A DNA stretch of 33,148 bases, taken from Halanaeroarchaeum sp051744605. GTDB lineage: Archaea > Halobacteriota > Halobacteria > Halobacteriales > Halobacteriaceae. The position numbers and the translations under genes were made by a program. Each line of letters begins with the position of its first letter. Positions within the stretch are counted from its first letter, which is position 1. The stretch is from contig JBNJDE010000009.1 in the NCBI GenBank assembly GCA_051744605.1, forward strand, positions 1-33,148, given 5' to 3'. The notes below the pieces were generated by a model. The model worked only from the letters and a program-made list of their open reading frames with translations, was not told the origin of the DNA and did not search any database. This document shows, one piece after another, positions 16,239 through 23,537 of this stretch.

Positions 16239-17342
16239 TTACAGGTTTCGGGAATGGTCCTCGACGCGTGCGCGAACGTACTGGCTGACGTGATCGTCCA
16301 TTCTGCGTTTGAATCCCGCCTGTCTGGCGAGGCGGTCGAGTTCTCGAGCGACGAGGCTCCCGTACTGCATCGCCTTCTTGTCCCGGTTCGCGACCGAACC
16401 GGGAAGATGATCGGATGCAACCGCCCGAAGGGCTCGTTTTCGAACGCCGTCGTCGACGATGAGCGACGACGGCAGTGCGAGTGCCGCCCCGACGACCGCA
16501 TCGTCGAGGAATGGAAAGATCGGTTCGATGCCCGTCGCACCGACTGCCAGGGTGTCTCGAGCGAGTCCCGGCGACATTGCGGCCAGCACTTCCCATCGGG
16601 CGCCCCGTATCGTCGTGGCCGCGACCCGATGGTCGACGGCTTCGATCTTCGCGTATCCACCGAACAACTCGTCCGCACCCTGTCCCAGGGCCAGGCGATC
16701 GAATCCATCGTCGGCGGCGGCCTCCCCGACGAAGGCGAGTGGGATCGCGATCTGGACGTCCATCGCGTTCGTCCCGTCGATGGATCGGGCGACGCGTGGA
16801 ACGGCGGATTCCAGTTCGTCGAGGGAGAGCGCTCGCACCGTGAGGTCCAGTCCGAGTCTTGCTGCGACGGCACGGGCAGCTTCGACGTCGTGGCTCTCCG
16901 GGAAACCGACCGTGTACAGCGGGGCCTCGAGGATGCTCGCGAGCAACGCGGAATCGACGCCACCCGAGAACGCTATCGCGAGTCCCTCGGTATCGACGCG
17001 CACGAGAGCGGCTTCCAGGGCGTCTCGAAGTCCCGCCAGCGCCTCGTTCGCGGGGATCGGATCCGGATCGGGGAGGGGCCACTGGTCGGAAACACCGTCG
17101 TCACCGACGACCGAACCGGCAGCGACCAGGTGGGCGTCCTCGAGCGACGTCGGTTCGAACGCCCAGTCGCCACCTGGGGACCAGGTCTCCGACGGCCCCT
17201 CGGTGTAGAGTGGGACGCGGCCGAGGACGTCCCTGACGAGCAGCCCATCTGCTAGCTGACCGGCGAAACCGCGACCACCAGGAAAGGGGTTCGAGGACGC
17301 GATTGACCGCCGGACGGTGGACGGCTCCGCCCCACGGATCAT
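16239..17342 (-). CDS. AsnB-like synthetase domain protein with a reduced glutaminase region
   Basis: A 367-residue protein of the asparagine synthase C-terminal (PP-loop ATPase) family. The ATP-binding loop SGGVDS is at 126-131. ALGQGADELFGGYAKIEA and EPIFPFLDDAVV are further motifs of the synthetase domain, and RDKKAMQYGS lies near the end. Full AsnB proteins are longer and begin with a glutaminase domain whose Cys is residue 2. Here residues 1-80 keep only a remnant (GLLVRDVLGRVPLY, like the end of the glutaminase fold) and no N-terminal Cys, so free ammonia or another amine is the likely nitrogen donor, or it has a different acceptor. It overlaps the PHP gene by four bases (ATGA), which implies a joint role. 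Confidence 0.87.
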   Translation of the reverse strand: MIRGAEPSTVRRSIASSNPFPGGRGFAGQLADGLLVRDVLGRVPLYTEGPSETWSPGGDWAFEPTSLEDAHLVAAGSVVGDDGVSDQWPLPDPDPIPANEALAGLRDALEAALVRVDTEGLAIAFSGGVDSALLASILEAPLYTVGFPESHDVEAARAVAARLGLDLTVRALSLDELESAVPRVARSIDGTNAMDVQIAIPLAFVGEAAADDGFDRLALGQGADELFGGYAKIEAVDHRVAATTIRGARWEVLAAMSPGLARDTLAVGATGIEPIFPFLDDAVVGAALALPSSLIVDDGVRKRALRAVASDHLPGSVANRDKKAMQYGSLVARELDRLARQAGFKRRMDDHVSQYVRARVEDHSRNL

Positions 17343-18025
17343 ACGAACGCGTCGGCGATCCGGTTCTTGATGCGGCGTTTCACGCCGCCCGCCATCTGCC
17401 GGAAGCTGATCCGCCAGGGGGTCCGCTTGCCCTCGACGGTGGTCTGTCCGGTACGAATGGCCTCCAGAACGGCCTCGACCGTCGTCTCCGGGGCGTCGAC
17501 GAGTGTGACCGCCTGACCCACCATCTCCGCGATGTGGGCGTCGCTGCCGGCGGTCATCGGGAGTCCGTATTTCCGCGCGAACCGCTCGGCACGCCGGTTC
17601 GACCGACCCGTCAAGAGTCGCGAGTTGTAGACCTCGATGGCATCCGCGCTCCGGAGCACTTCGGTGGAGACGTTCGGTGCGACGCCACTCCGAGACTTCT
17701 GGAACGGATGGGGCACGATGGCGATACCCCCGCGGTCGTGGATGGCGTCGATGGTCTCCTCGAAGGGGAGTTCGGAGGGAACCTGGTCGTCGATACCGAT
17801 GGCGAGAACGTGGCCGGCCTCGGAGGTCACCTCCATCCCGGCGATTCCGAGGAGCCCGTATTCGGGGGCGAGCTGGGCCGCCTCCCGACTCGCGGCGAAC
17901 TCGTCGTGGTCGGTGACGACGAGCGCGTCCAGCCCGACGGCCGCCGCTTGCTCTAACAACATCTCGACGGGGTCCCGACCGTCGTAGGACAACGCGGAGT
18001 GGGAGTGGAGCTCGACCGTCAGCAC
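17339..18025 (-). CDS. PHP domain phosphoesterase
   Basis: A 228-residue PHP-superfamily metal-dependent phosphoesterase. The metal-binding motifs appear in order: HSHS (His7, His9), TDHDE (Asp39, His40), Glu65 in GMEVTS, VPHPF (His106), and GSDAH (Asp162, His164). The region after about 150 matches the PHP-associated C-terminal part, and the tail is basic (GGVKRRIKNRIADAF). The GTG at 18025 is chosen because it places the first metal motif six residues in, as usual, and has an A/T box 27 bases upstream; a longer reading of this frame back to 18232 would overlap purL. It is likely a nucleotide or sugar phosphate hydrolase with unknown substrate, and is coupled to the AsnB-like gene. Confidence 0.86.
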   Translation of the reverse strand: MLTVELHSHSALSYDGRDPVEMLLEQAAAVGLDALVVTDHDEFAASREAAQLAPEYGLLGIAGMEVTSEAGHVLAIGIDDQVPSELPFEETIDAIHDRGGIAIVPHPFQKSRSGVAPNVSTEVLRSADAIEVYNSRLLTGRSNRRAERFARKYGLPMTAGSDAHIAEMVGQAVTLVDAPETTVEAVLEAIRTGQTTVEGKRTPWRISFRQMAGGVKRRIKNRIADAFV

Positions 18026-18047
18026 GGGTGCCGGTTGGCGGGGGCCG

Positions 18048-18055
18048 ACAAAAAG
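18048..18055 (-). promoter_or_regulatory. TATA-like box of the PHP gene
   Basis: The minus strand reads CTTTTTGT, centred 27 bases before the GTG at 18025. It lies in the 105-base divergent region shared with purL and supports the GTG start. Confidence 0.5.
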
Positions 18056-18098
18056 CCCCCCGATTGCGGTGCGTCCCACGAACGTGCACAACGAAACG

Positions 18099-18106
18099 AA
18101 TAAATT
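18099..18106 (+). promoter_or_regulatory. TATA box of purL
   Basis: AATAAATT is centred about 29 bases before the purL ATG at 18131. An out-of-frame ATG at 18127 lies between, which a leaderless transcript starting near 18129 would leave out. Confidence 0.65.
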
Positions 18107-18130
18107 CGTACCCTTTGACCAACAACATGG

Positions 18131-20245
18131 ATGAGTCTTCCCGATTCGGATCGCGACCTCGTCGTCGACGCCCTCGAGCGTGAGCCCACCACCGCCGAGG
18201 CGGCGCTCTTCGAGAACCTCTGGAGCGAGCACTGCGCGTACCGCTCCTCACGACCACTGCTCTCGGGCTTCGACTCCGCGGGCGAACAGGTGATCGTCGG
18301 CCCCGGCGACGACGCCGCCATCGTCGCCATCGACGAGGACACGTACGTCGCCTTCGGCATCGAGAGCCACAACCACCCCTCCTACGTCGATCCGTACGAC
18401 GGGGCGGCGACCGGGGTGGGTGGCATCGTCCGTGACATCCTCTCGATGGGGGCCTACCCCATCGCACTCACGGACTCGATCTATTTCGGCGATTTCGACC
18501 GGGAACACTCGCGCTACCTGCTGGAGGGCGTCGTCGAGGGCATCGGCGATTACGGGAACTCGATCGGCGTCCCGACCGTCCGCGGGAGCACGCAGTTCCA
18601 CGAGAAGTACGAGGGAAATCCCCTCGTCAACGTCTCCTGTGTGGGCCTGCTTGACGAAGACCGGCTCGTCACCGCCGATGCGAAAGAACCGGGCAACAAA
18701 CTCGTTCTCGTCGGCAATGCGACGGGGAGAGACGGTCTCGGTGGCGCCAGCTTCGCCAGCGAGGATCTGAGCGAGGACGCGGAGACCGAAGACCGACCGG
18801 CCGTCCAGGTCGGCGACCCCTACACGGAGAAACTACTCATCGAGGCCAACGAGGAACTCGTCACCGAGGGACTGGTCGAAGCCGCCAGGGACCTGGGCGC
18901 GGCGGGTCTCGGCGGTGCGACCTCCGAGATGGCCGCGAAAGGAGAGCTGGGCTGCGATATCGACCTGGATTCGGTTCACCTCCGGGAGACGGGGATGAAC
19001 GCGACCGAGATACTCCTCGCGGAGTCCCAGGAGCGGATGGCCTACGAGGTCAGTCCCGAAAACGTCGAGGCCGTCGAATCGGTCGCGGACCGCTTCGATC
19101 TCGGGTTCTCCGTCATCGGCGAGATGACCGACACCGGTCGGTACGTCTGTCACTTCGACGGGGAGACGGTCGTCGACGTCCCGGCGACCTTCGTCGCCGA
19201 TGGAGCACCGATGAACGACCTGCCGTCGATCGAACCGACCCAGCCCGAACGTGATCTGCCCGATGCCGACCTCGAGACCGCCTTCGAGACGGTCGTCTCG
19301 AGTCCCAACACGGCCAGCAAACGCTGGGTCTATCGACAGTACGATCACGAGGTCGGCACACGAACGGCCCTGCTCCCGGGCGACGATGCCGCGATCATGG
19401 CGATCCGTGAGGCGGAAACGGGGCTGGCCATCTCCGCCGGCGCGAACCCCGGGTGGACGGAGACGGCACCGTACGAGGGCGCAAGAGCCGTCGCCATCGA
19501 GAACGCGACCAACATCGCGGCGAAGGGAGCGACCCCCCTCGCGGCCGTCGACTGCCTCAATGGCGGCAACCCCGAGAAACCGGACGTCTACGGGGATTTC
19601 TCCGCCATGGTCGACGGGTTGGCTGACGGGTGTTCGACCCTGGATATCCCGGTCGTCGGTGGGAACGTCTCGCTCTACAACGACTCCGTCGAGGGCCCGA
19701 TCCCGCCGACACCCACGCTCTCGATGATCGGCGTCAAGGACGGCTACGACGCACCACCGCTCTCACTCTCGGGCGACGCCGCGCTCCTCCTGGTCGGGGG
19801 ACACGTCGATCAGGTCGGTGGCTCCGAGTACCTCGCGCAGCTGGGCGGCACGGACGAGTTCCCCACGCTCCCGGAGGACCCAGGCGACGTCATCTCGACG
19901 CTCGCGAGCGTCGCGAACGAATCGGCGACGCTCGCTGTCCACGACGTGAGCGACGGTGGACTGGCCGTCACGGTCGCCGAGATGGTGACCGAAGACGCGG
20001 GTGCCGACGTCAGCGTGCCGGATCGACTGGGCCTCTTCGCCGAGGCACCCGGCCGCGCTGTCGTGGAGACGACCGACCCGGAGGCGGTGAAAGCGGCGTT
20101 CGACGAAATCGCCCCGGTCGTCGACCTCGGCACGTCGACGTCGGACGGTCGCCTCACCATCGCGGTGGACGACGAGAGCGAACTCGAATACGACGCGACC
20201 CGGATAGCGGCGTTCCGCTCGACCCTCGAATCGGCACTCGACTGA
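18131..20245 (+). CDS. purL: Phosphoribosylformylglycinamidine synthase subunit PurL
   Basis: A 704-residue small-type PurL, the ATP-dependent FGAM synthetase of purine biosynthesis, which works with PurQ and PurS (not in this window). Motifs: FENLWSEHCAYRSSRP with the catalytic His, GIESHNHPSYVDPYDGAATGVGGIVRDILSMGA, GLGGATSEMAAKG, and in the second half LLPGDDAAI, NATNIAAKGATPLAAVDCLNG and VVGGNVSLYND. Length is that of the separate-subunit form rather than the long fused enzyme. It appears to be transcribed alone, divergent from the PHP gene. Confidence 0.97.
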   Translation: MSLPDSDRDLVVDALEREPTTAEAALFENLWSEHCAYRSSRPLLSGFDSAGEQVIVGPGDDAAIVAIDEDTYVAFGIESHNHPSYVDPYDGAATGVGGIVRDILSMGAYPIALTDSIYFGDFDREHSRYLLEGVVEGIGDYGNSIGVPTVRGSTQFHEKYEGNPLVNVSCVGLLDEDRLVTADAKEPGNKLVLVGNATGRDGLGGASFASEDLSEDAETEDRPAVQVGDPYTEKLLIEANEELVTEGLVEAARDLGAAGLGGATSEMAAKGELGCDIDLDSVHLRETGMNATEILLAESQERMAYEVSPENVEAVESVADRFDLGFSVIGEMTDTGRYVCHFDGETVVDVPATFVADGAPMNDLPSIEPTQPERDLPDADLETAFETVVSSPNTASKRWVYRQYDHEVGTRTALLPGDDAAIMAIREAETGLAISAGANPGWTETAPYEGARAVAIENATNIAAKGATPLAAVDCLNGGNPEKPDVYGDFSAMVDGLADGCSTLDIPVVGGNVSLYNDSVEGPIPPTPTLSMIGVKDGYDAPPLSLSGDAALLLVGGHVDQVGGSEYLAQLGGTDEFPTLPEDPGDVISTLASVANESATLAVHDVSDGGLAVTVAEMVTEDAGADVSVPDRLGLFAEAPGRAVVETTDPEAVKAAFDEIAPVVDLGTSTSDGRLTIAVDDESELEYDATRIAAFRSTLESALD

Positions 20246-20257
20246 TCGGCCGGAAGG

Positions 20258-20263
20258 TTTTTT
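20258..20263 (+). promoter_or_regulatory. TATA-like T-tract before the lipoprotein gene
   Basis: A run of six T residues is centred 27 bases before the ATG at 20287 and 13 bases after the purL stop. The position fits a promoter. T-tracts also end transcription in archaea, so it could serve the purL 3' end as well. Confidence 0.45.
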
Positions 20264-20286
20264 GCCGGTCTCGGGAAGGGACCTCC

Positions 20287-21489
20287 ATGCGACGGGCGAC
20301 CCTCGGCGTACTGCTACTCGTGGTTCTGGCGGGGTGCTCGAGTGCCATCGCCCCACCAGGAGGAAGTCCCGCCGTCGCTCCGTCGGACGAGGCGAACGAG
20401 ACCCGAGAGGGCATAACGGTCACGAACGGGACCATCCCCTTCGACCACGAGGGACTGTTCGCCGAGGTGACGACGATGCTCGCCGTCGAGGCCGAACCAC
20501 CCGAGACGATTCGGCTCGAACCCGACGAGAACATGGGCATCCAGCGTGAGCCGATGCCACCTTTCTTCCAGCTCGTTGGTATCGAACGACCGGCGGGGAC
20601 CGCACGGACCGCGACGGCGCTCGGCTACGTCGCCGACCCGAGCACCGTCCACCTCAACGAGAAGCTCATCGAAGACGAGACTCAACTCCGTCAGAGCCTC
20701 GTCCACGAGTACGTCCATATCGTGCAGGGACGCACTGGAACGTTCGACCGCCTCCGCACGGAGATACCGGCGTCGAACACCACCGACGCCACGATCGTCC
20801 GCCGGTCGGTACTCGAAGGGGGCGCGATGCTGGTCGAGACTCGCTACTGGGAACGACACGTCGACGACGGGAGGAGTCCAGCCGAGCGCATGGAGCGGTC
20901 CTACCGGGCGACCTCGGGTGCTCGACAGTGGGTGTTCGCCCCGTATCACTTCGGCTACGTGTACGTCGACACGCGGACCGATTCGCCGGCCGAGGTCCAG
21001 GAACTGTACGCGTCCCCACCCCACACCTCCGAGGAGCTGATCCACGGATTGCCCGGGGGTTCGGAGCCCCTCCCCCGACTGGACGTCGCGGTCGATGCCG
21101 AGGACTGGACCGTCGAACGTACGGACCGGACCGGCGAACTCTTCGTTCGCGTCGCCCTCGATACGGAACTGTCGACCGAAGCGGCGAAAGACGCGGCCGC
21201 TGGCTGGGGCACAGACTCACGTGTGGCGCTGTCGAACGACGACGAACGCGCGTACGTGTGGGCGCTGCGGTGGGACGACCCGACCAACGCGACCGAGTTC
21301 GAGGACGCGTTCGAGGCGTATCTGGACGCACGTGCGAGTCGTGACGACGGTGTCTGGGTCGACGAGGGGGCCGCGTTCGACGCCACTCGCGTCGACGACG
21401 AGACCGTCGTCGTCCTCCTCGGGAACGAGACGTTCGTCCGCGGAACGACGGTCGACGGGACGAACGGGACGGTCGACGTGTCCGCCTAG
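20287..21489 (+). CDS. Lipoprotein with HEXXH zinc-protease motif
   Basis: A 400-residue secreted protein. Residues 1-17 form a signal peptide ending in a lipobox (LAGC, Cys17), so it is probably lipid-anchored on the outer face of the membrane. LVHEYVHIVQG (His140, Glu141, His144) is a HEXXH zinc site, and VLEGGAMLVE, with Glu177, provides the third ligand in the gluzincin manner. Two later segments (about 275-320 and 325-365) look like paired repeats of a small domain. Potential N-glycosylation sequons are frequent (NET, NGT, NTT, NAT). I do not recognise a named family; metalloprotease activity is inferred from the motif. The TAG stop is shared, as CTAG, with the convergent 47-residue gene. 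Confidence 0.83.
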   Translation: MRRATLGVLLLVVLAGCSSAIAPPGGSPAVAPSDEANETREGITVTNGTIPFDHEGLFAEVTTMLAVEAEPPETIRLEPDENMGIQREPMPPFFQLVGIERPAGTARTATALGYVADPSTVHLNEKLIEDETQLRQSLVHEYVHIVQGRTGTFDRLRTEIPASNTTDATIVRRSVLEGGAMLVETRYWERHVDDGRSPAERMERSYRATSGARQWVFAPYHFGYVYVDTRTDSPAEVQELYASPPHTSEELIHGLPGGSEPLPRLDVAVDAEDWTVERTDRTGELFVRVALDTELSTEAAKDAAAGWGTDSRVALSNDDERAYVWALRWDDPTNATEFEDAFEAYLDARASRDDGVWVDEGAAFDATRVDDETVVVLLGNETFVRGTTVDGTNGTVDVSA

Positions 21490-21629
21490 AAGACGTAGGG
21501 AAGGACGGCGACCATGAACAGCCCGATCGACAGTACCACGAATCCGACGATGACGTCGGTTCCGGTGTACTCCTGCATCGGTGCCGTCACCCGTGCGTCG
21601 ACTGGTTCCTCGTGGGTTTCCTCGGACAT
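21486..21629 (-). CDS. Small membrane protein, 47 residues (DUF7550-like)
   Basis: Begins MSEETHEEPVDARVTAPMQE, then has one hydrophobic segment (VIVGFVVLSIGLFMVAVLPYVF) that runs to the C-terminus. The N-terminal TAPMQE-type sequence is one I associate with the halobacterial DUF7550 family, so I regard this short gene as real. The ATG at 21629 is preferred over a longer frame because TACAAAG (21654-21660) lies about 28 bases upstream. It is a single-pass membrane protein of unknown function. Its TAG stop is on the same CTAG as the lipoprotein stop. Confidence 0.72.
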   Translation of the reverse strand: MSEETHEEPVDARVTAPMQEYTGTDVIVGFVVLSIGLFMVAVLPYVF

Positions 21630-21653
21630 ACGTGTCGCTTGCAGCCGCCGGTA

Positions 21654-21660
21654 CTTTGTA
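21654..21660 (-). promoter_or_regulatory. TATA-like box of the 47-residue membrane protein gene
   Basis: The minus strand reads TACAAAG, centred about 28 bases before the ATG at 21629, in the 44-base gap between the UspA-type gene and this one. Confidence 0.4.
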
Positions 21661-21673
21661 GTATCGAAGCGAC

Positions 21674-22120
21674 TCACCCGGACAGCGATGGCACCGATCG
21701 GACGACGTGGAGGTCGTAGGTGCCGTTTGCGACGCTCTGCGTGACGGTCGTGAGCGTGGTGAAGACGCGACCGGCGTTCTCCGTACCGATGACGAGGACG
21801 TCGACGTCCGCCGTCTCTGCAGTAGTCCGCAGGACGCGGCCGATCTTCCCGCGGGGCGCATATCTGTCGACCATTCTGAAGACGAACGTTGCGCTCGGCG
21901 CGACCGAATCGACCGAATTCCGGAGGCCATCGAGTATCGAATCCCTTTCCCACGGTTCGTCGTCCCCGATCCATCCTCGTTCGCGGGCGTACGCAGTGTT
22001 TCCCTGGGGAAGAATGGTCACTGCAGTCACCGCCCCGTCGACGCCCTCGGCGACGGTCCTCGCCCGAGCGAGGGCCGCATCCGTAATCGGCGTGCCGTCG
22101 TAGGCCACGACGAAGTGCAT
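21674..22120 (-). CDS. Universal stress protein family (UspA-like)
   Basis: A 148-residue single-domain UspA fold protein. It begins MHFVVAYDGTPITDAALARA, the usual first strand with an Asp near residue 8, and later has ADVDVLVIGTENAGRV and DLHVVRSV, the last strands of the fold. The glycine-rich ATP motif (G-2x-G-9x-G-S/T) is not intact: after VIGT the sequence is ENAGRVFTTLTTVTQS. It may therefore not bind ATP; that is inference. The ATG at 22120 is chosen by family N-terminus and an A/T box about 29 bases upstream. Confidence 0.86.
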   Translation of the reverse strand: MHFVVAYDGTPITDAALARARTVAEGVDGAVTAVTILPQGNTAYARERGWIGDDEPWERDSILDGLRNSVDSVAPSATFVFRMVDRYAPRGKIGRVLRTTAETADVDVLVIGTENAGRVFTTLTTVTQSVANGTYDLHVVRSVPSLSG

Positions 22121-22143
22121 AGCGGACACGTCAGCGTCTATTG

Positions 22144-22154
22144 GCAAAGAATTA
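22144..22154 (-). promoter_or_regulatory. TATA-like box of the UspA-type gene
   Basis: The minus strand reads TAATTCTTTGC, centred about 29 bases before the ATG at 22120. Confidence 0.45.
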
Positions 22155-22222
22155 CTGGCCGGGGCACCACCGGACAGGAGACGGCCACCCGTCGTCCGAA
22201 TTCGCCTGCCGTTACCAGAAGC

Positions 22223-22230
22223 AGTTAGTG
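22223..22230 (+). promoter_or_regulatory. TATA-like box 27 bases before the hisF leader ORF
   Basis: AGTTAGTG is centred 27 bases before the ATG at 22253, not before hisF itself (about 92 bases away). The spacing suggests the transcript begins at or near the leader ORF. The match to a TATA box is only moderate. Confidence 0.4.
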
Positions 22231-22252
22231 TCATCGCCGCTTGCTATCGAGT

Positions 22253-22321
22253 ATGGCCACCACCGCTGACCCCGCCTGCGAACGTTCCACTGGGCGGCTA
22301 TCGTCGGGAGGGAGTCGATGA
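22253..22321 (+). CDS. 22-residue leader ORF coupled to hisF
   Basis: A short frame begins ATGGCCACCACCGCTGAC and encodes 22 residues starting MATTADPACE. Its TGA stop (22319-22321) overlaps the hisF ATG (22318-22320) as ATGA. A promoter-like element sits 27 bases before its ATG, so ribosomes could load at this start as on a leaderless mRNA and re-initiate at hisF. It is not His-rich, so classical attenuation by histidine is not supported. Chance is possible: any start codon followed by A creates such a stop. Confidence 0.4.
   Translation: MATTADPACERSTGRLSSGGSR
22307..22312 (+). promoter_or_regulatory. Shine-Dalgarno-like site of hisF
   Basis: GGAGGG lies five to six bases before the hisF ATG and inside the end of the leader ORF. 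A clear Shine-Dalgarno sequence is unusual in this window, where most genes look leaderless. It supports hisF 22318 as the true start and a transcript with a 5' leader. Confidence 0.65.
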
Positions 22322-23130
22322 CGCTCACGAAACGCGTCATCCCGTGTATCGACGTCGACATCGACGACAACGGTGATGCCGCCGTCTACACGGGCGTCCA
22401 GTTCGAGGACCTCAAATACACCGGCGACCCCGTCGAGATGGCCAAGCGGTACAACGAGGCCGGCGCCGACGAGTTCGTCTTCCTCGATATCACCGCGAGT
22501 GCAGAGGGGCGCGAGACCATGCTCGACGTCGTCGAACGAGTCGCCGACGAGGTATTCATCCCCCTGACCGTCGGCGGCGGAATCCGGACCGTAGCGGACA
22601 TCAAGGAGACCCTCCGTGCGGGTGCCGACAAGGTCTCCATCAACACCGGTGCCATCGAGCGACCGGAACTCATCACGGAGGGCGCGAAGGCCTTCGGGAG
22701 TCAGTGCATCGTCGTCTCGGTCGACGCCCGCCGTCGAACCGACGACGAGGGGGAGAACTACGTAGACGTCGACGGTGAGCGCGTCTGGTTCGAGGCGACG
22801 GTGAAAGGTGGTCGGGAGGGGACGGGCATCGACGTGCTGGAGTGGGTCGAGGAGGCCGAACGACGGGGGGCCGGAGAGATATTCGTCAACTCCATCGATC
22901 GCGACGGGACGAAAGACGGGTACGACCTGGCACTCATGGAGGCCGTCTCGGACCGCGTCTCGTTGCCAGTCATCGCCTCCTCTGGGTGTGGGTCGCCGGA
23001 ACACATGCGCGAGGTGTACGACGTCGGCGCCGATGCGGCACTCGCCGCGTCCATCTTCCACTTCGACGAGTACTCGATCGAAGAGACGAAACGATACCTC
23101 GACGAGAACGACGTTCCGGTCAGACGGTAA
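22318..23130 (+). CDS. hisF: Imidazole glycerol phosphate synthase subunit HisF
   Basis: A 270-residue (beta-alpha)8 barrel, the cyclase subunit that with HisH makes imidazole glycerol phosphate and AICAR in histidine synthesis. The catalytic aspartates are Asp12 (IPCIDVD) and Asp136 (VVSVDARR). Phosphate-binding segments are LTVGGGIRTV (about 83-92) and VIASSGCGSPEH. The insert after Asp136 (RTDDEGENYVDVDGERVWFEATVKGG) is slightly longer than in many bacterial HisF proteins. hisH is not adjacent. It is convergent with rpoL, with an 18-base gap. Confidence 0.96.
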   Translation: MTLTKRVIPCIDVDIDDNGDAAVYTGVQFEDLKYTGDPVEMAKRYNEAGADEFVFLDITASAEGRETMLDVVERVADEVFIPLTVGGGIRTVADIKETLRAGADKVSINTGAIERPELITEGAKAFGSQCIVVSVDARRRTDDEGENYVDVDGERVWFEATVKGGREGTGIDVLEWVEEAERRGAGEIFVNSIDRDGTKDGYDLALMEAVSDRVSLPVIASSGCGSPEHMREVYDVGADAALAASIFHFDEYSIEETKRYLDENDVPVRR

Positions 23131-23148
23131 CCCAGTCCCGGGACCGAA

Positions 23149-23433
23149 TCAGACTGCCGCCTGGAAGGCCTCGCGGAACGCGTCCAGTTGCTCGGTCACG
23201 ACACCGGTCGCATCGGCGAGCGCGTCCAGTGGGTCCGTTCCCGGTTCGGTGGTGATCGTCAACACCGGTTCGGTCTGCCCGCCGGATTGCTCCGGATTCA
23301 TGTCGTAGGTCGCCGCGGCGACGCCCTCGGACTCCAGCAGTGCCCCCTTGAGGACGTTCATGAACGTGTGGTCCTCGCCGGCGATCTCGATGGTGAGTTC
23401 TTCGTCACTCTTTTCGATGACCCGCAGATCCAT
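23149..23433 (-). CDS. rpo11: DNA-directed RNA polymerase subunit Rpo11 (RpoL)
   Basis: A 94-residue subunit that pairs with Rpo3 in the assembly platform of archaeal RNA polymerase (homologue of eukaryotic Rpb11). MDLRVIEKSDEELTIEIAGEDHTFMNVLKGALL is the family signature: a beta strand pair, then the HTFMNVLK helix. AAATYDMNPEQSG and a C-terminal helix follow. Length is typical. The longer reading of this frame is rejected because ATG 23433 gives the exact family start and has GTTCAAAC 27 bases upstream. Confidence 0.93.
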   Translation of the reverse strand: MDLRVIEKSDEELTIEIAGEDHTFMNVLKGALLESEGVAAATYDMNPEQSGGQTEPVLTITTEPGTDPLDALADATGVVTEQLDAFREAFQAAV

Positions 23434-23456
23434 GTCGGCAGGTTGTGGTGAGAGGC

Positions 23457-23464
23457 GTTTGAAC
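23457..23464 (-). promoter_or_regulatory. TATA-like box of rpo11
   Basis: The minus strand reads GTTCAAAC, centred 27 bases before the ATG at 23433. It is about 45 bases from the divergent rhomboid promoter. Confidence 0.55.
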
Positions 23465-23505
23465 GTTTCGAAGCGACCGAACACCGTCGGATCGCGAGCC
23501 ACGCA

Positions 23506-23513
23506 AGTATTTG
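23506..23513 (+). promoter_or_regulatory. TATA-like box of the rhomboid gene
   Basis: AGTATTTG is centred 28 bases before the ATG at 23538. It makes that Met, rather than the upstream in-frame starts from 23511 on, the likely start. Confidence 0.55.
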
Positions 23514-23537
23514 TGCCTGCGAATGGGTCCAGTGGGT

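Noticed and set aside
20246..20275. Terminator hairpin after purL
   Set aside because: CCGG on both sides of a T6 tract gives only four-base palindromic arms. The T-tract position fits the next gene's promoter better, though it might do both.
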